Assembly: GCF_004348725.1 (NCBI RefSeq)
Contig: NZ_SMKR01000043.1
Span: 1 to 45,054 of the forward strand
DNA: 45,054 nt
Direction of reading: 5' to 3'
Source of the DNA: Kribbella turkmenica
GTDB taxonomy: Bacteria > Actinomycetota > Actinomycetes > Propionibacteriales > Kribbellaceae
Shown: positions 17,463-25,984 of the stretch, piece by piece
Position numbering within the stretch: the stretch's first letter is position 1
Layout: every line of letters begins with the position of its first letter
Position numbers and translations under genes: made by a program
The notes under the pieces: generated by a model
Told to the model about the DNA's origin: nothing
The model's input: the letters and a program-made list of their open reading frames with translations, nothing else
The model's database searches: none

Positions 17463-18326
17463 GAGCTGCTCGACCACCTTCAGCACAGCGGAGTGGTCGA
17501 GCGAGCCGTGACCCTGGGCACGGGCCGCGGCCACGAGTTGGGCGACCACTCCGGTGAGCGGGAGCGCGACGCCGGCCGCGCGGGCCGAGGCGAGCGCGAT
17601 GCCCATGTCCTTGTGGTGCAGGTCGATCCGGAAGCCGGGCTCGAACCGACGGGCCAGCATCGTGGTCGACTTGAGGTCGAGGATGCGGTTGCCGGCCAGC
17701 CCGCCGGCGAGCACCTCCAGGCCGCGCTCGCCGTCGACGCCGGAGGCCTCGAGCAGGACGATCGCCTCGCTGACCAGGCCGATGATGCCGGCGACCATCA
17801 ACTGGTTCGCCGCCTTCACGGTCTGGCCGGCGCCGTGCCCGCCGACGTGCACGATGGTCCGGCCGAGATCCTCGAAGATCGGCCTGGCCGCCTCGAAGTC
17901 CGCCGCGTCACCGCCGGCCATGATCGACAGCGACGCCTTGATCGCGCCCTGCTCGCCACCGCTCACCGGCGCGTCCAGCACGCGTACGCCGCGCTCGGCA
18001 CCGGCGGTCGCGATCTCACGCGACGTCTCCGGCGCAATCGAACTCATGTCGATCAGCAGCACGCCGGGTCGGACCGCGGCGAGCACGCCGTTCGGACCGA
18101 GCACCACCTCTGCTACCTGCGGCGAGTCCGGCAGCATCGTGATGACCACCTCGGCGCCGTCGACCGCACCGGCGAGGTCCGCGGCCGGCTTGCCGCCGGC
18201 CTGCGCCAACCGGTCCACAGCCGCCGGTACGACGTCGTACCCGGTCACCGAGTGTCCGGCCCGGACCAGGTTGGCCGCCATGTGCGACCCCATGATCCCC
18301 AGACCGATGAAGCCGATCCGGCTCAT
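17451..18326 (-). CDS. glxR: 2-hydroxy-3-oxopropionate (tartronate semialdehyde) reductase
   Basis: This 291-residue protein of the beta-hydroxyacid dehydrogenase family has N-terminal GFIGLGIMGSHMAANL (NAD(P) binding), substrate loop DAPVSGGEQGA, and catalytic lysine in GQTVKAANQ. It would reduce the Gcl product to D-glycerate. Placement in an operon with sucDC, near gcl and hyi, supports that over a 3-hydroxyisobutyrate role. It is the third gene after sucC and sucD, with 76 bp before it, and its 3' end overlaps the convergent lacI-type gene by 12 bp. Confidence 0.88.
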   Translation of the reverse strand: MSRIGFIGLGIMGSHMAANLVRAGHSVTGYDVVPAAVDRLAQAGGKPAADLAGAVDGAEVVITMLPDSPQVAEVVLGPNGVLAAVRPGVLLIDMSSIAPETSREIATAGAERGVRVLDAPVSGGEQGAIKASLSIMAGGDAADFEAARPIFEDLGRTIVHVGGHGAGQTVKAANQLMVAGIIGLVSEAIVLLEASGVDGERGLEVLAGGLAGNRILDLKSTTMLARRFEPGFRIDLHHKDMGIALASARAAGVALPLTGVVAQLVAAARAQGHGSLDHSAVLKVVEQLSAR

Positions 18327-18402
18327 CCGCGTCCCCGCTTCTCTCCGGGCGCAGCTGAGGCACGAAGCCGGCTGTGCTCGATGATGAACCCGCTCCGCCC
18401 GT

Positions 18403-19296
18403 TCATACCGCGACCTCCTCGACAGCCATCACGGCGCGCATCAACTGGGCGGTCTCCGACGGGGTCCTGCCGACCTTCACGCCGACCGCTTCGAGGGCCT
18501 CCTGCTTCGCGGCGGCGGTGCCGGCGGAGCCGGAGACGATCGCGCCCGCGTGGCCCATGGTCTTGCCCTCGGGGGCGGTGAAGCCGGCCACGTAGCCGAC
18601 GACCGGCTTGGTGACGTTCTCCTTGACGAACGCCGCCGCCCGCTCCTCGGCGTCGCCGCCGATCTCGCCGATCATCACGATCGCGTCGGTGTCCGGGTCG
18701 TCCTGGAACGCCTGCAGCGCGTCGATGTGGGTGGTCCCGATGATCGGGTCACCGCCGATCCCGATCGCGGTGGAGAACCCGAAGTCCCGCAGTTCGTACA
18801 TCATCTGGTACGTCAGCGTCCCGGACTTGCTGACCAGCCCGATCCGGCCGGGACCGGCGATGTCGGCGGGAATGATGCCCGCGTTCGCGCGACCGGGACT
18901 GATGATGCCGGGGCAGTTCGGTCCGATGATCCGGGTGCCGGCGGCGGCCGCGTGCGCGAAGAAGGCCGCGGTGTCGTGTACCGGCACGCCCTCGGTGATC
19001 ACCACCACCAGCGGGACACCCGCGTCGACGGCCTCGAGCACCGCGCCCTTGGTGAACCGCGGCGGTACGAACACCACCGACACGTCGGCGCCGGCCGACT
19101 TCACCGCCTCGGCGCAGGAGCCGTAGACCGGGATCGACCGCTTCGCGAAGTCGACCGACCGGCCGCCCTTGCCGGGGGTGACGCCGCCGACGATGGTGGT
19201 GCCTGCGGCAAGCATCCGGCTGGTGTGCTTCTGTCCTTCGGACCCGGTCATCCCTTGCACGATGACCCGGCTGTGCTCGGTCAGGAAGATCGCCAT
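18403..19296 (-). CDS. sucD: Succinate-CoA ligase (ADP-forming) alpha subunit
   Basis: The protein has 297 residues. The CoA-binding segment is [19 protein letters not shown] at the N-terminus, and the phosphorylated histidine is in [12 protein letters not shown] in the C-terminal part. It forms a complex with SucC encoded 10 bp upstream. This may be an extra copy dedicated to the oxalate pathway: succinyl-CoA can donate CoA to oxalate through Frc-type transferases. A malate-CoA ligase role is a weaker alternative that sequence alone does not exclude. Confidence 0.92.
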   Translation of the reverse strand: MAIFLTEHSRVIVQGMTGSEGQKHTSRMLAAGTTIVGGVTPGKGGRSVDFAKRSIPVYGSCAEAVKSAGADVSVVFVPPRFTKGAVLEAVDAGVPLVVVITEGVPVHDTAAFFAHAAAAGTRIIGPNCPGIISPGRANAGIIPADIAGPGRIGLVSKSGTLTYQMMYELRDFGFSTAIGIGGDPIIGTTHIDALQAFQDDPDTDAIVMIGEIGGDAEERAAAFVKENVTKPVVGYVAGFTAPEGKTMGHAGAIVSGSAGTAAAKQEALEAVGVKVGRTPSETAQLMRAVMAVEEVAV

Positions 19297-19306
19297 CTCT
19301 AGCCTC

Positions 19307-20461
19307 TCAGTTCTGTGCGGCGAGTTCGGCGGCCCGGGCGGCCGCGCCGTCCATCGTGTCCACCACGGTCACCAGCGGATGGTTGGCCCGGGCAAGGATC
19401 CGGCGGCCCTCGTCGACGTTGTTGCCGTCCAGCCGGACCACCAGCGGCTTGTCCGCCTTGTCGCCCAGTACGGCGAGCGCCTGGACGATCCCGTTCGATA
19501 CCGCGTCGCAGGCGGTGATGCCGCCGAAGACGTTCACGAACACACTGCGGACCTGGGCGTCGCCGAGGATGATGCCGAGACCGTTGGCCATCACCTCGGC
19601 GGACGCGCCGCCCCCGATGTCGAGGAAGTTCGCCGGCTTCACGCCACCGAACTCCTCACCGGCGTACGCGACCACGTCGAGGGTGGACATGACCAGGCCG
19701 GCGCCGTTGCCGATGATCCCGACCGAGCCGTCCAGCTTCACGTAGTTCAGGCCCTTGTCCTGCGCCGCCGCCTCCAGCGGATCGGCGGCCGCCTTGTCCT
19801 CGAACCCGGCGTGGTCGGCGTGCCGGTACGACGCGTTGTCGTCCAGGCTGACCTTGCCGTCGAGTGCCTCCAGCGTTCCGTCGCCGAGTTTCACCAGCGG
19901 GTTCACCTCGACCAGCGAGGCGTCCTCGGCGACGAACACGTCCCACAGCTTCCGGACGACGTCCTCCGCGCCGGCCGGGAAGCCCGCGGCGGCGACGATC
20001 TCGGCGGCCTTCGCGTCGTCCACGCCGACGGCCGGATCGATCGCGACCCTGGCGATCGCGTCCGGGTTCGTGTGAGCGACCTCCTCGATCTCCACGCCGC
20101 CCTCGGTGCTGGCGATGCAGAGGTAGTCGCGGTTGGCCCGGTCGACCAGAAAGGAGAAGTAGTACTCCTCGGCGATGTCGGCGGCCGGTGCCAGCAGCAC
20201 CCGGCGGACGGTGTGGCCCTTGATGTCCATGCCGAGGATCTCGCCCGCCTTGTCCACGGCCTCGGCGGGGGAGCCGGCCAGCTTGACGCCGCCGGCCTTG
20301 CCCCGGCCACCGGTCTTCACCTGGGCCTTCACCACCACGCGGCCGCCCAGCTCCTCGGCGGCCGTGGCCGCGTCGGCCGGGTCCTCGATCACCCGGCCGA
20401 GCGTCACCGGGACGCCGTACCGGGCGAACAGCTCCTTGGCTTGGTACTCCATCAGGTCCAC
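19307..20461 (-). CDS. sucC: Succinate-CoA ligase (ADP-forming) beta subunit
   Basis: The 384-residue ATP-grasp subunit starts [18 protein letters not shown]. It carries [19 protein letters not shown] (nucleotide binding) and [12 protein letters not shown] (interaction with the phosphohistidine). GTG at 20461 is the start, because GAGGAGG is seven bases upstream, whereas the internal ATG is 16 bases away. It is the first gene of sucC-sucD-glxR, divergent from the OxlT-like transporter. A copy of the shared operator motif lies about 32 bp upstream of the start. Confidence 0.93.
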   Translation of the reverse strand: MDLMEYQAKELFARYGVPVTLGRVIEDPADAATAAEELGGRVVVKAQVKTGGRGKAGGVKLAGSPAEAVDKAGEILGMDIKGHTVRRVLLAPAADIAEEYYFSFLVDRANRDYLCIASTEGGVEIEEVAHTNPDAIARVAIDPAVGVDDAKAAEIVAAAGFPAGAEDVVRKLWDVFVAEDASLVEVNPLVKLGDGTLEALDGKVSLDDNASYRHADHAGFEDKAAADPLEAAAQDKGLNYVKLDGSVGIIGNGAGLVMSTLDVVAYAGEEFGGVKPANFLDIGGGASAEVMANGLGIILGDAQVRSVFVNVFGGITACDAVSNGIVQALAVLGDKADKPLVVRLDGNNVDEGRRILARANHPLVTVVDTMDGAAARAAELAAQN

Positions 20462-20492
20462 GGCTGCGCCTCCTCATCAGGGTTATCGGCGA

Positions 20493-20509
20493 CTGTATGC
20501 TGTATGCAC
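20493..20509 (+). promoter_or_regulatory. Operator motif upstream of sucCD-glxR
   Basis: CTGTATGCTGTATGCAC matches the shared motif CTGYATRCNGTATRSNA at all but the last position. It lies about 32 bp before the sucC start, in the 148-bp divergent region with the transporter gene. It is more repeat-like (GTATGC twice) than the other sites. Confidence 0.55.
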
Positions 20510-20576
20510 ACCGGTCACAAGACCTCGATCGCAACACGTGGGGTCTGGACAGGGGTCTTCGGGAGGAGTACCAAAG

Positions 20577-20593
20577 TTCCATACGGTATGCAG
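20577..20593 (-). promoter_or_regulatory. Operator motif upstream of the OxlT-like transporter
   Basis: On the minus strand the site reads CTGCATACCGTATGGAA, a full match to the shared motif. It ends 17 bp before the transporter start, a position expected for a repressor site at or beyond the promoter. Confidence 0.65.
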
Positions 20594-20609
20594 TAGTCAG
20601 GAGGCGACG

Positions 20610-21986
20610 ATGAACCACGCCACTCCAACGCCCCGGGACGTGCGCGATGTCTACGGTCGGCGCTACCGGATCGGCGAAGATGCCCGGGACCTCACCGGCC
20701 ACTCCCGGCGCTGGCAACTGTGGGCCGCCTGGGCCTGCATGGTCGCCATCAGCCCGTTGCAGTACTCCTTCGGCACCGCCGCGCTCGGACTGCAGGACGG
20801 GCGCGGCTGGGGTGCCGTGGCGACGATGTGGCTGCTCGCGGTCTTCGTCGCCTGCCAGGCGCTGATCGCCATCCCGGCCGCCTGGGCCCAACGCGTACGC
20901 CGGGCGACGCCGACCCAGCTCGTGGTCGCCGGTGGCCTGCTCGGCGCGATCGGGTTGGCGACGCTCGCCCACGCGGACAGCTACGCGCTCGTCGTGCTGG
21001 GCTACGCGATCCTCGGCGGTGCGGGTGCCGGACTGGTCTACGCCGCCTGCATCACCACCGCGGCTCGCTGGTTCCCGGACCGGCGGACCGCGACCATCGG
21101 GTTCGTCACCGGTGGCTTCGCGATCGGCGCGGTGCCGAGCATCGCCTTGCTGACGATCTTCCAGTCGCCGGGTGGGCATCGGGCGGTCTTCGACATCACG
21201 GCGTTGGTCGCCGTACTCGTGGTGCTGATCGCCGGCGGCGTGCTCAAGGATCCGCCGCGGCACTGGTGGCCCGCGGAGATCGACGCGCAGGCCTGGGCGA
21301 TCGACCGCAAACTCAACCGCAGCATCCCGCACAACCTGCCCGCGGTCCGGCATTACCGTCCCGCCGAGGCGATGCGCACCGGTGCGCTGCCGCTGATGTG
21401 GCTGCTGCTGGCCATCAGTACGGCGCTGTCCCTGTTCGGCATCGCGTTCGTGGTGAGTTATGCCGTCACCGCGGAGCTGGGACTCGCAGTGGCCGGGTTC
21501 GCGGCCGGGATGCTTGCCGCGGTCAACGGTCTCGCGCGGTCGCTCGCCGGGCACCTGTCCGACCGGTTCGGCCGGCGCCGGGTGCTGGCCGCCGTACTGA
21601 TGATCGAGGGGTTCACGCACGTCGGGCTGGTGGCGGCCGGTGAGGCCGGCGCCGGGTGGGCGTTCGTGCTGTGCGCGATGTTCGCCGGACTCGGTGGTGG
21701 TGCGTTCTACGCGATCATGGCGAACCTCGTGCTGGAGTTCTTCGGCGAAAACAGCCTGCTGCAGAACCAGGCGATCCTGTACTCCGCCAAGGCCGCCGGT
21801 GGCCTGCTGGGGGTCGGAGTCGCCGCGTCGGTGGTGGCCGCCGTCGGCTACCGGCCGCTGTTCCTCGGCGCCGGGCTGCTCGGCGTCCTGACCGCTCTGG
21901 GCGTGCGGCTCCTGAAACAGCCCGGACGGCCCGCGCTTCCGGTCCGGCCCCAACTCGGTACGCCGGTTGCCGGGTCGGGCGAATGA
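20610..21986 (+). CDS. MFS transporter, oxalate/formate antiporter (OFA/OxlT) type
   Basis: The protein has 458 residues and about 12 predicted helices. GGAGAGLVYAACITTAARWFPDRR resembles the OFA family loop. The second signature is LSDRFGRRRVL, the MFS loop between helices. The late EFFGENSLLQNQAILYSAKAAGG segment also matches OFA proteins. The best inference is oxalate uptake or oxalate:formate exchange in the cell membrane. The start MNHATP has AGGAGG seven bases upstream. The upstream open frame to 20175 is antisense to sucC. The next gene overlaps its stop by four bases. Confidence 0.85.
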   Translation: MNHATPTPRDVRDVYGRRYRIGEDARDLTGHSRRWQLWAAWACMVAISPLQYSFGTAALGLQDGRGWGAVATMWLLAVFVACQALIAIPAAWAQRVRRATPTQLVVAGGLLGAIGLATLAHADSYALVVLGYAILGGAGAGLVYAACITTAARWFPDRRTATIGFVTGGFAIGAVPSIALLTIFQSPGGHRAVFDITALVAVLVVLIAGGVLKDPPRHWWPAEIDAQAWAIDRKLNRSIPHNLPAVRHYRPAEAMRTGALPLMWLLLAISTALSLFGIAFVVSYAVTAELGLAVAGFAAGMLAAVNGLARSLAGHLSDRFGRRRVLAAVLMIEGFTHVGLVAAGEAGAGWAFVLCAMFAGLGGGAFYAIMANLVLEFFGENSLLQNQAILYSAKAAGGLLGVGVAASVVAAVGYRPLFLGAGLLGVLTALGVRLLKQPGRPALPVRPQLGTPVAGSGE

Positions 21987-22549
21987 GTGGCTACGGACGG
22001 GTCGTCCGGCCCGAACCCTGCGTGATGGAACTGGTGTCGAAAGTCGCCCGGGAACCGTGGACGGATCGTCCGACCAGCGTGCATCCGACGTTGAGTGCGG
22101 TCGCCAGGGCCGTTCACGATCACAGCAGCTCGGCGGGACGCCGAGCTCTGCTCCCGCTCGCCTCGAGCTTCGTCGGGACTGCGCAGCCCGGCTTCGAGCC
22201 CTCCGCCCGAGTGGTCGCGCTCTGTGGGTCGACCGCTCTGGCCGGCGGGGAGATGACCAAGGACGAGCGCATCCGGCTGGCTAACGCCCACCAGACCGCG
22301 CTTCATCTGATGACCGGCCGGGAGGAGCCCGCCGGGGCGGCGCGCTGGTGGCTGCCGCTCCTGGGCCGGTTCGGCTGGAGTGAGCCGTTCTACCGGACCT
22401 TCGTCGCCACCGAACAAGCGGCGGAAGCAGTCGCGGTCACCGCCCGGTGTCCGGACGGTGACCGCGACGTACGCCTACGGCAGTTACTTAAACAGTGTCT
22501 CGCTGTGTTGAATGCGGTGCCTCCGGCGCAGCGGGCCATGGGGCGGTGA
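21983..22549 (+). CDS. Conserved actinobacterial protein of unknown function, coupled to the transporter
   Basis: The protein has 188 residues, is soluble and has no signal peptide. Its ATGA overlap with the transporter stop implies coupled translation. The sequence (CVMELVSKVAREPWTD, HPTLSAVARAVHD) recalls actinobacterial hypotheticals of similar length, but I recognise no domain or function. It is helix-rich, with a basic N-terminal half. It ends at a hairpin shared with the convergent small gene. Confidence 0.65.
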   Translation: MSGYGRVVRPEPCVMELVSKVAREPWTDRPTSVHPTLSAVARAVHDHSSSAGRRALLPLASSFVGTAQPGFEPSARVVALCGSTALAGGEMTKDERIRLANAHQTALHLMTGREEPAGAARWWLPLLGRFGWSEPFYRTFVATEQAAEAVAVTARCPDGDRDVRLRQLLKQCLAVLNAVPPAQRAMGR

Positions 22550-22583
22550 CTCCCGGCCTTCCGTCCTCGCTCCGGGCCGGGAG
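22550..22583. terminator. Bidirectional hairpin
   Basis: CTCCCGGCC at 22550-22558 pairs exactly with GGCCGGGAG at 22575-22583. It lies immediately after the hypothetical gene stop and before the convergent coiled-coil gene end, so it probably ends both. Confidence 0.6.
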
Positions 22584-22596
22584 GCACCATGACCGG

Positions 22597-22875
22597 TCAC
22601 GGTGCGCGGCGGCCGGGTGCGCCCAGGCCCTCGTGCTCGACGTCGGCCCAGAATCCTTGCTCGTAGTCCCCGTCCGGGATCACTACCAGTTCATGCCTGC
22701 CCGGCGCGCGGAGCTGCTGCTCGAGGCGGCTCAGGTCCGCAGCACACCGCTCCAAATCGTCCATCAGCCGCAGTACGTCGAGATGCGGACCGAGCCGATT
22801 CCTCAACGCCAGCAGGGATTTCTCCAGGGCCTGCACGGCCTGGCGGGTCCGGTCGAGATCGTCGTGAATCGTCAT
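22597..22875 (-). CDS. Small coiled-coil protein of unknown function
   Basis: The protein has 92 residues. Residues 1-65 have a strong heptad pattern of Leu, Arg and Glu (LDRTRQAVQALEKSL, LMDDLERCAADLSRLEQQL). The C-terminal part (HELVVIPDGDYEQGFW) is acidic and polar. The start MTIHDD is chosen because AGGAGG lies seven bases upstream. It is divergent from the decarboxylase gene, and the shared operator sits in the region between them. It could therefore be in the regulon, but I do not recognise it. Confidence 0.65.
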   Translation of the reverse strand: MTIHDDLDRTRQAVQALEKSLLALRNRLGPHLDVLRLMDDLERCAADLSRLEQQLRAPGRHELVVIPDGDYEQGFWADVEHEGLGAPGRRAP

Positions 22876-22935
22876 CGCAGCCTCCTGGGGGCGAGCTCTG
22901 GACAACCACCGTGGCGTGCGATAAGACTACGACTA

Positions 22936-22952
22936 CACCATACGGTATGCAA
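22936..22952 (-). promoter_or_regulatory. Operator motif upstream of the decarboxylase-frc operon
   Basis: On the minus strand it reads TTGCATACCGTATGGTG. The core TGCATACCGTATGG is identical to the site at 20577. It lies 48 bp before the decarboxylase start and about 60 bp from the small divergent gene. Confidence 0.65.
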
Positions 22953-22999
22953 TCTACATCGAAGCCGAACAGCCGGCCCTTCCGAGGAGATGACTGCAG

Positions 23000-24715
23000 A
23001 TGGCGCAGACAGTGTCGGAGACCCAACCAGTCGCGGATGTCAAGGAGCCGGAACCGGCGACGATCTCAGGCGGCCACCTGGTCGCGAAGGCCTTGAAGGC
23101 CGAGGGGATCGACGTGATCTTCACCCTCTGTGGCGGTCACATCATCGACATCTACGACGGCTGCGTCGACGAGGGCATCGCGGTGGTCGACGTCCGGCAC
23201 GAGCAGGTCGCCGCGCACGCGGCCGACGGCTACGCCCGGATGACCGGCAAGCCCGGCTGTGCGGTCGTCACCGCCGGCCCCGGCACCACGGACGCGGTCA
23301 CCGGCGTCGCGAACGCCTTCCGTGCCGAGAGCCCGATGCTGCTGATCGGCGGCCAGGGCGCACTCAACCAGCACAAGATGGGATCCCTGCAGGACCTGCC
23401 GCACGTCGACATGATGACGCCGATCACCAAGTTCGCCGCCACCGTGCCGCACACCGCGCGGGTGGCCGACATGGTCTCGATGGCGTTCCGCGAGTGCTAC
23501 AACGGCGCCCCCGGCCCGTCGTTCCTGGAGATCCCGCGCGACATCCTGGACAACTCGGTCCCGGTGGAGTCCGCGACCGTCCCGGAACCGGGCCGGTACC
23601 GCGCCTCCACCAGGAGCGTCGGCGACCCGGCGAACATCGAGGCGCTGGCCGACCTGCTGGCCCGGGCCGAGAAGCCGGTGGTGCTGCTCGGCACCCAGGT
23701 GTGGACCTCGCGCGGCAGCGACGCGGCGATCGAGTTCGTCCGGCAGCTCGACGTACCGGCGTTCATGAACGGGTCGGCCCGCGGCACCCTGCCGCCCGGC
23801 GACCCGCACCACTTCCACCTGTCCCGGCGGTACGGCTTCAACAACGCCGACCTGATCCTGATCGTCGGCACCCCGTTCGACTTCCGGATGGGCTACGGCC
23901 GCCGGCTGCCGAAGAACGCGACCGTGGTCCAGATCGACATGGACTACCGCACCGTCGGCAAGAACCGCGACATCGACCTCGGCCTGGTCGGCGACCCGGG
24001 GGCGATCCTGGCCGCTGTCACCCAGGCGTCCTCGGGCCGGGTGCGCAAGGCCGACCGCAAGGCCTGGTTCGCCGAACTGCGGGCCGAGGAGGACGCGGCG
24101 TACCAGAAGCGGCTGCCGCGGCAACTGTCGGACGCGAACCCGATCCACCCGCTGCGGCTGGCGCACGAGATCAACGAGTTCCTCACCGAGGACTCGATCT
24201 ACATCGGCGACGGCGGCGACATCGTCACCTTCTCCGGCGGCGTCGTCCAGCCGAAGTCGCCCGGCCACTGGATGGACCCGGGGCCGCTCGGCACCATCGG
24301 CGTCGGCATCCCGTTCGTGATGGCGGCCAAGTACGCCCGGCCGGACAAGGAGGTCGTCGCGCTGTTCGGTGACGGCGCCTTCTCGCTGACCGGCTGGGAC
24401 TTCGAGACGCTGGTCCGCTTCAACCTCCCGTTCGTCGGTGTGGTCGGCAACAACTCCTCGATGAACCAGATCCGCTACGGCCAGGAGGCGAAGTACGGCC
24501 AGGCGCGCGGCCGGGTCGGCAACACGCTCGGCGACGTCAGGTACGACGAGTTCGCCAAGATGCTCGGCGGGTACGGCGAGGAGGTCCGCGACCCCAAGGA
24601 CATCGGGCCGGCCATGCAGCGGGCCCGCGAGTCCGGGCTGCCGTCGCTGATCAACGTCTGGGTCGACCCGGACGCGTACGCCCCCGGAACCATGAACCAG
24701 ACCATGTACAAGTAA
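23000..24715 (+). CDS. ThDP-dependent oxalyl-CoA decarboxylase-like / 2-hydroxyacyl-CoA lyase-type enzyme
   Basis: The protein has 571 residues. The activating glutamate is E68 in VRHEQVAAHAADGYAR. The ThDP-binding GDGAF...NNSS motif is near residues 457-487. Position after LGTIGVGIPF and before frc suggests decarboxylation of oxalyl-CoA to formyl-CoA. However, segments such as FTLCGGHI and TAGPGTTDAVTGVANA are closer, by my memory of the families, to human ILVBL/HACL2 than to Oxalobacter Oxc. The Tyr120-Glu121 pair of classical Oxc appears to be Leu130-Gln131 here. The family is sure; the exact reaction is inferred. GAGGAG lies ten bases upstream of the start. Confidence 0.82.
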   Translation: MAQTVSETQPVADVKEPEPATISGGHLVAKALKAEGIDVIFTLCGGHIIDIYDGCVDEGIAVVDVRHEQVAAHAADGYARMTGKPGCAVVTAGPGTTDAVTGVANAFRAESPMLLIGGQGALNQHKMGSLQDLPHVDMMTPITKFAATVPHTARVADMVSMAFRECYNGAPGPSFLEIPRDILDNSVPVESATVPEPGRYRASTRSVGDPANIEALADLLARAEKPVVLLGTQVWTSRGSDAAIEFVRQLDVPAFMNGSARGTLPPGDPHHFHLSRRYGFNNADLILIVGTPFDFRMGYGRRLPKNATVVQIDMDYRTVGKNRDIDLGLVGDPGAILAAVTQASSGRVRKADRKAWFAELRAEEDAAYQKRLPRQLSDANPIHPLRLAHEINEFLTEDSIYIGDGGDIVTFSGGVVQPKSPGHWMDPGPLGTIGVGIPFVMAAKYARPDKEVVALFGDGAFSLTGWDFETLVRFNLPFVGVVGNNSSMNQIRYGQEAKYGQARGRVGNTLGDVRYDEFAKMLGGYGEEVRDPKDIGPAMQRARESGLPSLINVWVDPDAYAPGTMNQTMYK

Positions 24716-24727
24716 AGGGGACCCAGC

Positions 24728-25954
24728 ATGACGAAGGCCCTCGAAGGTGTCCGCGTACTCGACATGACGCACGTCCAGTCCGGACCCTCCTGCACGCAGA
24801 TCCTCGCCTGGCTCGGCGCCGATGTCATCAAGCTCGAGGCGCCCACCGGTGACATCACCCGCCAGCAGCTGCGCGACCTGCCGGACGTCGACAGCCTGTA
24901 CTTCACGATGCTGAACTGCAACAAGCGCAGCATCACGCTGAACATGAAGTCCGAGCGGGGCAAGGAGATCTTCACCGACCTGGTGAAGGACGTCGACATC
25001 CTGGTGGAGAACTTCGCCCCCGGCGCGATCGACCGGATGGGCTTCACCTGGGAGCGGCTGCAGCTGATCAACCCGGAGCTGATCTTCGCCTCGATCAAGG
25101 GCTTCGGCCCGGGCCGCTACGAGGACTTCAAGGCCTACGAGGTGGTCGCCCAGGCGATGGGCGGCGCGATGAGCACGACCGGCTTCGAGGACGGCCCGCC
25201 GACCGCCACCGGCGCCCAGATCGGTGACTCCGGCACCGGCATCCACCTGGTCGCGGGCATCCTGGCCGCGCTCTACCAGCGGACGAACACCGGCAAGGGC
25301 CAGCGGGTCACGGTCGCCATGCAGGAGGCCGTGCTCAACCTGACCCGGGTCAAGCTGCGCGACCAGCAGCGGCTCGCCCACGGCCCGCTGCGCGAGTACC
25401 CGAACGAGCACTTCGGCGACGAGGTGCCCCGGTCCGGCAACGCCTCCGGCGGCGGCCAGCCCGGCTGGGCGCTGCGGTGCGCGCCCGGCGGCCCGAACGA
25501 CTACATCTACGTGATCGTCCAGCCGCCCGGCTGGGCCCCGATCGCGAACCTGATCGGCAAGCCCGAGCTGGCCGACGACCCGGACTGGTCCACCCCGGCG
25601 GCCCGCCTCGACAAGCTCGACAAGATGTTCGCGCTGATCGAGCAGTGGACCGAGCAGCACACCAAGTTCGAGGTGATGGACAAGCTGAACGCGCTGAACG
25701 TGCCCTGCGGGCCGATCATGTCCACCCGCGAGCTGATCGAGGACGAGACGCTGGCCGACCTCGGCGCCGTGGTCGAGGTGAAGCACCCGCAGCGCGGCAG
25801 CTTCAAGACCGTCGGGTGCCCGATCAAGCTGTCCGACTCGCCGGTCCAGGTCGAGACCTCACCGGCGCTCGGCGAGCACAACGCCGTCGTCTACGCCTCG
25901 CTCGGCATCGACGCGGGCGAACTCGAGCAACTCAAGGCCGCCGGCGTCCTCTGA
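24728..25954 (+). CDS. frc: Formyl-CoA:oxalate CoA-transferase
   Basis: This 408-residue class III CoA-transferase moves CoA from formyl-CoA (or succinyl-CoA in some relatives) to oxalate. The N-terminus [20 protein letters not shown] and segments [15 protein letters not shown] and [17 protein letters not shown] match Oxalobacter Frc closely. The catalytic aspartate is D167 in QIGDSGTG. The mobile glycine loop is present as GGGQPGW at 241-247. It is about 20 residues shorter than the Oxalobacter enzyme, mostly just before that loop. It lies 12 bp after the decarboxylase gene. Confidence 0.93.
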   Translation: MTKALEGVRVLDMTHVQSGPSCTQILAWLGADVIKLEAPTGDITRQQLRDLPDVDSLYFTMLNCNKRSITLNMKSERGKEIFTDLVKDVDILVENFAPGAIDRMGFTWERLQLINPELIFASIKGFGPGRYEDFKAYEVVAQAMGGAMSTTGFEDGPPTATGAQIGDSGTGIHLVAGILAALYQRTNTGKGQRVTVAMQEAVLNLTRVKLRDQQRLAHGPLREYPNEHFGDEVPRSGNASGGGQPGWALRCAPGGPNDYIYVIVQPPGWAPIANLIGKPELADDPDWSTPAARLDKLDKMFALIEQWTEQHTKFEVMDKLNALNVPCGPIMSTRELIEDETLADLGAVVEVKHPQRGSFKTVGCPIKLSDSPVQVETSPALGEHNAVVYASLGIDAGELEQLKAAGVL

Positions 25955-25984
25955 CGCACACTTCCTGGGAATGGAGCTCATGGC

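Noticed and set aside
19656..21953. Very long minus-strand open frame opposite the transporter
   Set aside because: It is antisense to sucC and the MFS gene, with Arg/Gly/Pro-rich composition typical of GC-rich shadow frames.
23066..25786. 906-codon minus-strand open frame opposite the decarboxylase and frc
   Set aside because: The opposite strand codes for two clearly conserved enzymes; this frame is a codon-bias shadow.
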